Assembly (NCBI GenBank): GCA_050945155.1
Contig: JBMNSK010000041.1
Span: 1-11,984 of the forward strand
Origin: JBMNSK01 sp050945155
GTDB lineage: Bacteria; Actinomycetota; Coriobacteriia; Coriobacteriales; Eggerthellaceae
Length of the DNA: 11,984 nt
Reading direction: 5' to 3'
Part shown: positions 7,016 to 11,984 of the stretch, piece after piece
Numbering within the stretch: the first letter of the stretch is position 1
Layout: every line of letters begins with the position of its first letter
Made by a program: the position numbers and the translations under genes
Notes under the pieces: model-generated
The model's database searches: none
What the model saw: the letters and a program-made list of their open reading frames with translations, nothing else
What the model was told of the DNA's origin: nothing

Positions 7016-7486
7016 GTGAAATTCACGATTATCGCAGTTGGCAAGCTGAAAAAGGGCTTCTGGAAAGAGGCTTGTGCCGACTATTTCAAGCGCCTTCAGC
7101 CCTATGTTTCTACAAACGTGATTGAAATAGCAGATGTAGACCCGCATACTTGCGCCGATGAAGCAGCAGCACGTGGCAAGGAGGGTGTGGCTATTTTGCG
7201 TGCCATTCCTGACCGAGCTCACGTTGTGCTTCTGGATATACATGGCAAGGAACTTTCAAGTAAAGGCCTGTCGAAGCACCTTGATGACTTGGGTTTACAC
7301 GGCGAAAGTCACGTAGTTTTTGTAATAGGCGGGTCATCCGGTGTAAGCGAAGAGGTGTATAAGAGGGCGGACGAGCGTGTATCATTTGGGGCGATAACGC
7401 TACCGCATAATCTGGCGCGTGTTGTGCTGCTCGAGCAGCTCTATCGCGCCCAAAAGATTTCGCATAATGAGCCGTATCATAAATAG
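7016..7486 (+). CDS. rlmH: 23S rRNA pseudouridine-1915 N3-methyltransferase RlmH
   Basis: RlmH is a SPOUT-fold enzyme that uses S-adenosylmethionine to methylate pseudouridine 1915 in helix 69 of 23S rRNA, acting on the assembled 70S ribosome in E. coli. The 156-residue product has the usual family length. It shows the N-terminal strand MKFTIIAVGKLKKGFW, the knot-forming FVIGGSSGV (102-110), LPHNLARVVLLEQLYRAQ (129-146) and the invariant C-terminal NEPYHK. The start is GTG, 6 bases after the stop of the LCP gene; no good ribosome site lies at normal distance, so translation is probably coupled to the upstream gene. Chance of a different function is very low. Confidence 0.97.
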   Translation: MKFTIIAVGKLKKGFWKEACADYFKRLQPYVSTNVIEIADVDPHTCADEAAARGKEGVAILRAIPDRAHVVLLDIHGKELSSKGLSKHLDDLGLHGESHVVFVIGGSSGVSEEVYKRADERVSFGAITLPHNLARVVLLEQLYRAQKISHNEPYHK

Positions 7487-7518
7487 ACAGTGCTTAGCAG
7501 ATAGAAGGAACGAGGGAT

Positions 7519-8307
7519 ATGAGGTTTGTTTCTTGGAATGTAAACGGACTTCGGGCTGCGGTAAAAAAAGGGTTCGAAGACGTGTTTACGGAATTTGATG
7601 CCGATATTTTCGCAGTTCAGGAAACAAAACTGCAGGAGGGCCAGATTGATTTGACCTTTCCGCACTATACAAGCTATTGGAGCTATGCTGAGCGAAAGGG
7701 CTATTCTGGCACAGCGGTGTTTTCCAAAGAGGAGCCACTCCAGGTTGTTCATAAGGTGGGTAAAGCCGATCTTGATACAGAGGGGCGCGTCTGTGCTCTA
7801 GAGTTTCCGAAGTTTTGGTTTGTAGATGTCTATACTCCAAACGCGCAACCCGAGCTTGCGCGAATTGACCATCGCATGGCGTGGGACGATGCTTTCCGTG
7901 AGTTTTGTAAGAACCTCGAAGAGGGGTGGGTAGCGCCCACGGAAACCAAAACTGAACCAAAGCCGGTTGTAATCTGCGGCGACTTTAACGTTGCGCATAA
8001 CGAGATTGACCTTAAAAACCCCGGCCCAAACCGCGGCAATGCCGGTTTTTCCGATGAAGAGCGCGGCAAGTTTGATTTGCTGTTAGATGCGGGATTTACC
8101 GACACCTGGCGTGCGTTAAACCCAGATTTGGCAGGAGTTTATTCATGGTGGAGCTATCGGCGCAATGCGCGTGCAAATAACGCCGGATGGCGGATTGATT
8201 ACTTTTTAGTGAGCGATGCGTTGATGCCTCAGGTAGAATCCGCATCAATCTATAACGAGGTGTATGGAAGCGACCACTGTCCAGTGGGTCTTGAGCTTGA
8301 CATTTAA
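7519..8307 (+). CDS. xth: Exodeoxyribonuclease III / AP endonuclease (Xth family)
   Basis: The enzyme cuts the backbone 5' of abasic sites and has 3' exonuclease and phosphatase activity in base-excision repair. The 262-residue product is full length for the ExoIII/APE1 family. Metal and catalytic residues are present in order: WNVNG (Asn7), QETK (Glu35), DVYTPN (Tyr105), GDFN (Asp155, Asn157), WRIDYFLVS (Asp227) and GSDHCPV (Asp252, His253). The abasic-site-sensing Trp region WWSYR is also there. The ATG has GAAGGA 9 bases upstream and follows rlmH by 32 bases, so it may be in the same transcript. The N-terminus MRFVSWNVNGLRAA is typical of the ExoA branch found in Firmicutes and Actinobacteria. 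Confidence 0.96.
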   Translation: MRFVSWNVNGLRAAVKKGFEDVFTEFDADIFAVQETKLQEGQIDLTFPHYTSYWSYAERKGYSGTAVFSKEEPLQVVHKVGKADLDTEGRVCALEFPKFWFVDVYTPNAQPELARIDHRMAWDDAFREFCKNLEEGWVAPTETKTEPKPVVICGDFNVAHNEIDLKNPGPNRGNAGFSDEERGKFDLLLDAGFTDTWRALNPDLAGVYSWWSYRRNARANNAGWRIDYFLVSDALMPQVESASIYNEVYGSDHCPVGLELDI

Positions 8308-8320
8308 TCCAACAGCCGCA

Positions 8321-8408
8321 GCTTTAGACTTGTGGCCTGCAAGCTTGATAGGAAAACACCCGGTATAGGTTGTGATTTAGACCTAAGCCGGATACAGAGA
8401 AGTCTAAG
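8321..8408 (+). promoter_or_regulatory. Candidate structured RNA leader of folE
   Basis: Between the exonuclease stop and folE, TTAGACTT (8324-8331) pairs with AAGTCTAA (8400-8407), closing a domain of about 84 bases that ends where the folE ribosome site GAAGGAG begins. Inside are a weak CCT/AGG helix (8336-8338 and 8350-8352) and a stronger arm: CCGG plus TAGGT (8360-8370) pairing with ACCTA plus CCGG (8381-8391) across a small internal loop. A second TTAGAC at 8377-8382 can pair instead with GTCTAA (8402-8407), giving a competing fold. This layout resembles a riboswitch or other cis-acting RNA. I could not match it to the known tetrahydrofolate riboswitch. Structures were found by eye without energy calculation. 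Confidence 0.4.
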
Positions 8409-8419
8409 AAGGAGTAGGG

Positions 8420-8986
8420 ATGGATAGAGAAAAGATTGAACAGGGTATGCGTCTGGTGCTTGAAGGTATTGGCGAAGACCCAGATCGCGAGGGGTTGAAG
8501 AAAACGCCAGCGCGCGTAGCCAAGATGTATGAAGAGATTTTCGCCGGCATGGACCAAAACCCTGATGAGCTTTTCGAGACAACCTTTGATGAAGAACACC
8601 AAGAGATGGTTTTGGTGCGCGACATCCCGTTTTACTCCATGTGTGAACACCACCTCGTGCCTTTTTTCGGTTCTGCTCATGTGGCCTATATTCCAGCACC
8701 CGATGGCAGAATTTGCGGGCTTTCGAAACTTGCTCGTTTGGTAGACCTTTACGCGAAGCGTCCTCAAGTGCAAGAGCGTATGACTTCGCAAATTGCTGAT
8801 ACACTAGTGCGGGAGCTGCATCCTCAAGGCGTAATTGTGGTGTTGGAGGCAGAGCACCTTTGTATGAGCATGCGCGGCGTGAAAAAGCCGGGCACTCGCA
8901 CAACAACAAGTGCGCTGCGTGGCCTCTTCGTTAAAAACTTGGCGACGCGTTCTGAGGGACTCTCGCTTATTTTCTCGCAACGTTAA
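8420..8986 (+). CDS. folE: GTP cyclohydrolase I (zinc type)
   Basis: FolE converts GTP to 7,8-dihydroneopterin triphosphate and formate, the first step toward tetrahydrofolate (and toward queuosine-type precursors in organisms that have those paths). The 188-residue product covers the whole family. The N-terminal part contains the typical EDPDREGLKKTPARVAKMY (19-37). The active site is plain: FYSMCEHHLVPFFG has zinc ligands Cys75 and His78 and catalytic His77, and EAEHLCMSMRGV holds His146 and zinc ligand Cys148. RICGLSKLARLVDLYAKRPQ forms the substrate-binding helix. The enzyme is a cytoplasmic decamer in known cases. The ATG is preceded by GAAGGAG 5 bases upstream. The 112-base gap before it holds a possible folded leader, so regulation at RNA level is worth considering. 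No other folate genes are next to it. Confidence 0.97.
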   Translation: MDREKIEQGMRLVLEGIGEDPDREGLKKTPARVAKMYEEIFAGMDQNPDELFETTFDEEHQEMVLVRDIPFYSMCEHHLVPFFGSAHVAYIPAPDGRICGLSKLARLVDLYAKRPQVQERMTSQIADTLVRELHPQGVIVVLEAEHLCMSMRGVKKPGTRTTTSALRGLFVKNLATRSEGLSLIFSQR

Positions 8987-9019
8987 TCGTGCGATACTGT
9001 GCATACGAAAGGAGCACAA

Positions 9020-9301
9020 GTGAACGATACAATGAAGTGCGTCATTACGGTTCTTGGTAAAGACCGCAGTGGTATTGTCGCTGGCGTTGCTAATATTTTG
9101 GCTGACAACGACGCGAATATCGACGATATCAGCCAAACCATTATCTCGGGAATTTTTTCCATGACCATGATGGTGACGCTTAATACTTCGAAGGCAAGTT
9201 TTGATGAAGTTCAACAGCTGCTTGATGCCGAGGCAGAGCGCCTAGGCGTTCAGATTCATATGCAGCGAGAAGACGTATTTCAGTATATGTATCGTGTCTA
9301 A
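9020..9301 (+). CDS. ACT-domain protein, UPF0237 family
   Basis: The product is a single ACT domain, a small beta-alpha-beta-beta-alpha-beta fold that usually binds amino acids or other small ligands. I chose GTG at 9020 because AAAGGAG ends 5 bases before it; a GTG at 8999 lies upstream of that site and the ATG at 9032 is too far from it. This gives 93 residues, the usual UPF0237 length. The first strand-loop KCVITVLGKDRSGIVAGVAN (6-25) contains the ligand-loop pattern GKDRxGI; DDISQTI and FSMTMMVTL form the next strands; the C-terminus ends in VFQYMYRV, similar to family members. In many genomes this gene precedes a UPF0210 (DUF711) gene; here it is followed instead by a CorC-type gene. The ligand and role are unknown. 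Confidence 0.92.
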   Translation: MNDTMKCVITVLGKDRSGIVAGVANILADNDANIDDISQTIISGIFSMTMMVTLNTSKASFDEVQQLLDAEAERLGVQIHMQREDVFQYMYRV

Positions 9302-9368
9302 GGCAGAGCGCGATTGCTGTGTACCGCACTTTGGCGGGCACAAGGTGTGCTAAAGGGGAAATGCACGA

Positions 9369-10712
9369 ATGCCCATTTGGGTGAGCTTATTACTAGTAGT
9401 GGCGTTCCTAGCAATGAACGCATTTTTCGTGATTGCTGAATTTTCGCTGGTCAGAGTGCGCAAGTCGCAGATTGAGATGGCGGTTGATGAAGGCAAGCAC
9501 AATGCCGTCTACGCCCAGCGTATTGCAAATAACGTAAATGCCTACCTTTCAGCCTGCCAGCTAGGTATCACCCTTGCTTCTCTTGCCTTAGGATGGTTAG
9601 GCGAGCCAGCCTTTTCGAGTCTTTTGTATCCGCCGCTTTCTATGGTTGGCATGCCGGCGGCTATGGTCTCTGCTATTGCGGTTGCCGTAGGATACCTTAT
9701 TATGACGACCTTACATGTGGTCGTCGGCGAGCTTATTCCGAAGTCGTTCGCAATTTTTTCAACCGAAAGCTATGCCTTAGGAACAGCACGTGCGCTGGTT
9801 TGGTTTTATAACGCTACCTATCCCGTGATGTGGCTTTTTAATACGGTAACGAATGGGGTCGTAAAACTGTTTGGGCACGATCCGACCAAAGAGCACGACG
9901 CCTATACCGGCGAAGAGATTCGCCTGCTTATTGATGAAAGCACCGAAAGTGGTCTTATTGAGCCTGAACAAAACGAGTACATGGACAATATTTTCGACCT
10001 AGGCGACAAAGACGCTGAAGCCATTATGACGCCACGTACCGACTTGATTTGTTTGGATTTGCAGGACAGTCTTGAAGAGAATTTGAACGTGGTTCGCAGC
10101 CATAAATACACGCGGTATCCGGTATGCGATGGAAGCAAGGACCGCATTGTGGGTGTTGTCCAGCTGAAGGATTTATACACTATGCTTGCTGACCAGCGTT
10201 TAACTGAGCTTCCCGTGCGTGATATCGAAGCGGTTCCCGAAGGAATTTCTATTGCGAAACTTCTCCAAACTCTGCAGCGTGAACATACAAAGATTGCTGT
10301 CGTTATCGATGAACACGGCGGCACGTCCGGCATCGTTACGATGAGCGATATCATGGGTCAAATTGTGGGCTATACCGAAGACGAATATACCCATGGTGAC
10401 GAAGATGAAGTAACGAAACTCGAGGATGGCAGCTACCTGATTGACGGTCTGCTTGCTATCGATGATGTTGAAGAGCTTATCGGCTTTGAGCCGGAGGAAG
10501 CAGAAGGTGTAGAAACTGCCGCTGGCCTGGTTATGGATGAACTTGACCGCATTCCAAAGGTGGGGGAGCAGATTACCCTCGTATCAAACAATGGCAACAT
10601 CAAGGCCACTTTTATGGTGGTGGATATGGACCGCTTCCGTGTCGATAAAATTCGTGTCGTCATTGAGAAAAAGGCTGAAGAGACTCAAGAGGCCGACGAA
10701 AGCGCGCGTTAG
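9369..10712 (+). CDS. CNNM/CorC-HlyC family membrane protein with CBS pair
   Basis: The 447-residue protein has an N-terminal CNNM (DUF21) membrane domain, residues 1-185, with hydrophobic segments near 3-25, 60-78, 96-120 and 138-165 and the conserved GELIPKS (120-126). A pair of CBS domains follows (about 215-340: IMTPRTDLICLD, TRYPVCDG, VVIDEHGGTSGIVTMSDI) and then a CorC_HlyC domain (about 348-435: DGSYLIDGLLAIDDVEELIG). Bacterial CNNM proteins such as CorC export or control magnesium, with ATP or Mg binding at the CBS pair; older annotations call them hemolysin-like. I see no evidence for hemolysis. The start has AAGGGGAA 8 bases upstream. It ends the plus-strand run and faces a convergent amidohydrolase gene. 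The metal specificity cannot be deduced. Confidence 0.94.
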   Translation: MPIWVSLLLVVAFLAMNAFFVIAEFSLVRVRKSQIEMAVDEGKHNAVYAQRIANNVNAYLSACQLGITLASLALGWLGEPAFSSLLYPPLSMVGMPAAMVSAIAVAVGYLIMTTLHVVVGELIPKSFAIFSTESYALGTARALVWFYNATYPVMWLFNTVTNGVVKLFGHDPTKEHDAYTGEEIRLLIDESTESGLIEPEQNEYMDNIFDLGDKDAEAIMTPRTDLICLDLQDSLEENLNVVRSHKYTRYPVCDGSKDRIVGVVQLKDLYTMLADQRLTELPVRDIEAVPEGISIAKLLQTLQREHTKIAVVIDEHGGTSGIVTMSDIMGQIVGYTEDEYTHGDEDEVTKLEDGSYLIDGLLAIDDVEELIGFEPEEAEGVETAAGLVMDELDRIPKVGEQITLVSNNGNIKATFMVVDMDRFRVDKIRVVIEKKAEETQEADESAR

Positions 10713-10790
10713 TTTTTGGTGCGCTAGGCTTCGGCGCGATACGTTATAGCGCGTTCGTTTTCGGCGAGGTGCGCTAGAGCCCGTTAGTTT
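10701..10790. repeat. Degenerate tandem repeat at convergent gene ends
   Basis: GGTGCGCTAG occurs at 10718-10727 and again at 10768-10777, exactly 50 bases apart, and both are preceded by related sequence (AGCGCGCGTTAGTTTT and AGCGCGTTCGTTTT). A third partial copy, AGCCCGTTAGTTT, follows at about 10778. GCGCTA of either copy (10721 or 10771) can pair with TAGCGC at 10747-10752, so hairpins can form on both sides. This may act as a two-way transcription stop between the convergent genes, but there is no clean T-run. Confidence 0.5.
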
Positions 10791-11593
10791 ACTTTTACCC
10801 CTGCGAAATTTTCGGCGTTATGCCAAATGAGTTTGTCGAACTCATCGTCGGTAAAGTGCATCTTCATGAACTCGGTGTGTTCTGTTTCTGGGCTCCACAT
10901 AGGATAGTCTGATCCAAACATAACGCGGTCAACGCCCCAGAGACGTATGAGCTCTTCCATATGGCGGTTACCCAAGAAAAACTGAGAGCTTGAAGTATCT
11001 ATAAAGAGGCGTTCCTGGCGAATGAATTCTTCTTCATGGAGGAAGTCATAGCCGCGGTCAAAGATTGACCAACCACCGAAGTGTGCGGCGTCTACGACGA
11101 GATCCGGAAATGTCTTCAATATCTTTAGCAGCTTGGATGGATGCGAGTAGTGATAACGATAGTCGCCTGTGTGCATGACCAAGGGCATGCGACCGGCAAT
11201 CATCTCATAAAACTCCATGAGACGAGGGTCATCCATATCGACCTGCTGAGTATCCGGATGGAGTTTAAACCCATGGAGTCCCAACTCAATAGCGCGTTCA
11301 ACCTCTTTTTCCTTATCGGGATAATCCTGGTGCATGGCCGCAAAACCAATGAACTCCGGGTGAATTTGGCACTGCTCGTGTATGAAGTTATTGATGGATT
11401 CGACGGCGTGAGCCGTTGTTGCGACCGAGTGGACGATGTAGTGCGTAATGCCAGCTCGCTTGCCCGATTCGAGCAGGGTTTGCATACTGCCGTTTCCAAA
11501 GTTGGTAACAAGGTAGAAATGCCCGATTGCATCTGATGCCCGTTGTGCAAGCTTGTCGGGGTAAATATGTGCGTGCGCGTCAATAACTGCCAT
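10784..11593 (-). CDS. Metal-dependent amidohydrolase (amidohydrolase 2 / ACMSD-like)
   Basis: The 269-residue product is a TIM-barrel hydrolase or decarboxylase of the amidohydrolase-2 family. Metal and active-site residues are visible in order: DAHAHIYP (His7, His9), GFKLHPD (Lys110, His112), VMHTGDY (His141), DAAHFGG (His171) and FGSDYPM (Asp229). The barrel strand order and the closing NAENF near the C-terminus are typical. No signal peptide is seen, so it is cytoplasmic. Members include decarboxylases of aromatic acids and lactone hydrolases, and the substrate cannot be deduced here. The ATG at 11593 has only a weak AAAGAA ribosome site, but the IDAHAHIYP opening fixes the start within a few residues. 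It lies alone, opposite in direction to its neighbours on both sides. Confidence 0.92.
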   Translation of the reverse strand: MAVIDAHAHIYPDKLAQRASDAIGHFYLVTNFGNGSMQTLLESGKRAGITHYIVHSVATTAHAVESINNFIHEQCQIHPEFIGFAAMHQDYPDKEKEVERAIELGLHGFKLHPDTQQVDMDDPRLMEFYEMIAGRMPLVMHTGDYRYHYSHPSKLLKILKTFPDLVVDAAHFGGWSIFDRGYDFLHEEEFIRQERLFIDTSSSQFFLGNRHMEELIRLWGVDRVMFGSDYPMWSPETEHTEFMKMHFTDDEFDKLIWHNAENFAGVKVN

Positions 11594-11713
11594 AGTCGTT
11601 CTTTCTGTATGAGTAATTTGGGAGGACGGAGATATTTTAGTGCAAGAAAGATTCGCTCACAGGATTTTTATATGAATAAGCGGTGAACAAATCGGGACCC
11701 TTTGTGTAAAAAC

Positions 11714-11742
11714 TTGAAAAACTTGAGCCATGGAACTACTAT
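11714..11742 (+). promoter_or_regulatory. Promoter of tRNA-fMet
   Basis: TTGAAA (11714-11719) and TACTAT (11737-11742) are separated by exactly 17 bases. Transcription would start near 11749, leaving a leader of about 90 bases before the tRNA. Confidence 0.6.
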
Positions 11743-11771
11743 AGTTCTTCGCGCTCTCCTACAAATGTAGT

Positions 11772-11818
11772 AAGCACTCACCTTGTTTTGCGACTAGCTA
11801 GTGCTGTTGTGAGTACTT
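11772..11818 (+). other. Hairpin in the tRNA-fMet leader
   Basis: AAGCACTCAC (11772-11781) pairs with GTGAGTACTT (11809-11818) with one mismatch, enclosing 27 bases that include the perfect palindrome ACTAGCTAGT (11793-11802). It lies between the promoter and the mature 5' end and could be a processing signal, a protein site or chance. Confidence 0.4.
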
Positions 11819-11840
11819 GTTGAGAGCAAGCAAACAATGA

Positions 11841-11917
11841 TGCGGGGTGGAGCAGCTTGGTAGCTCGCCGGGCTCATAACCCGGAGGTCGTTGGTTCAAA
11901 TCCAGCCCCCGCGACCA
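11841..11917 (+). tRNA. Initiator tRNA-fMet (anticodon CAU)
   Basis: A full 77-base cloverleaf with encoded CCA. Initiator hallmarks are present: three consecutive G-C pairs in the anticodon stem (CCGGG around CTCATAA with CCCGG), A11-U24 in the D stem (GAGC/GCTC) and no Watson-Crick pair at 1-72, which here is T against G. The T loop reads TTCAAAT. These separate it from elongator tRNA-Met and from the CAU tRNA modified to read AUA. Confidence 0.97.
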
Positions 11918-11925
11918 AAACACCT

Positions 11926-11958
11926 AGCCTGACCTGCACAAACGGTCAGGCTTTTTTT
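11926..11958 (+). terminator. Intrinsic terminator of tRNA-fMet
   Basis: AGCCTGACC (11926-11934) pairs perfectly with GGTCAGGCT (11944-11952) over a 9-base loop and is followed by a run of seven Ts. It begins 9 bases after the CCA end. Confidence 0.95.
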
Positions 11959-11984
11959 GTGACCACCAGCTGACCACCTTCGTG

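Noticed and set aside
8321..8408. Tetrahydrofolate riboswitch upstream of folE
   Set aside because: The conserved blocks I recall for that riboswitch are not recognisable, so only an unnamed structured leader is claimed.
8304..8909. Overlapping minus-strand open frames of 201 and 155 codons
   Set aside because: They cover folE, which has every active-site residue and a strong ribosome site on the plus strand. The antisense products are low in sense and rich in Leu/Ser/Arg.
9231..9311. Exact 11-base direct repeat AGGCAGAGCGC at 9231 and 9301
   Set aside because: One copy is inside the ACT-domain gene and one straddles its stop; there are no further copies or flanking structure, so chance or a small duplication is enough.

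Overview
The window looks like chromosomal DNA of a mid-GC Gram-positive actinobacterium, most plausibly a member of the Coriobacteriia. This is inferred from protein content, not from a marker-gene search. Pointers are an FhaA-type gene (DUF3662 N-terminus with a Pro/Gln/Ala linker, an actinobacterial cell-envelope regulator), MurT/GatD-type lipid II amidation machinery, a large LCP ligase with a LytR_C tail, and tRNA genes with encoded CCA ends. I saw no CRISPR array, transposase, integrase gene or prophage module.

Layout. Positions 1-791 (minus) hold the 5' part of fhaA, cut by the window edge. Positions 792-1529 are nearly gene-free: one doubtful 61-codon reading frame preceded by a perfect inverted repeat, plus AT-rich DNA. 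A universal stress protein (1530-2003, minus), a tRNA-Thr(CGU) with its own promoter and terminator (2154-2325, minus) and a Pro-Ala-Gln-repeat two-helix membrane protein (2340-2819, minus) follow. From 3108 the strand switches, and seven genes run on the plus strand: a MurT-GatD fusion, an LCP protein, rlmH, an exonuclease III homologue, folE, an ACT-domain regulator and a CNNM/CorC membrane protein. A convergent amidohydrolase (10784-11593, minus) is followed by an initiator tRNA-fMet (11841-11917, plus) with a promoter, a leader hairpin and a strong terminator.

Theme. Three loci concern envelope construction. FhaA is an adaptor or regulator of cell-wall synthesis in actinobacteria, MurT-GatD works on the D-Glu of lipid II, and the LCP protein attaches secondary polymers to peptidoglycan. 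The Pro/Gln/Ala linker of FhaA, the Pro-Ala-Gln tail of the two-helix protein and the Arg/Ser-rich tail of the LCP protein are all low-complexity segments expected to lie in the cytoplasm.

The most striking observation is the MurT-GatD protein. The two subunits, normally separate polypeptides, form one 723-residue chain, and the GatD half has Gly562 where the glutaminase nucleophile Cys is expected. The catalytic His region and the MurT ATP-binding and zinc-ribbon motifs remain. This suggests a fused ligase that has lost glutamine hydrolysis. A second candidate for novelty is the approximately 110-nt folE leader, which can fold into a closed multi-helix structure with a competing alternative helix beside the ribosome-binding site.
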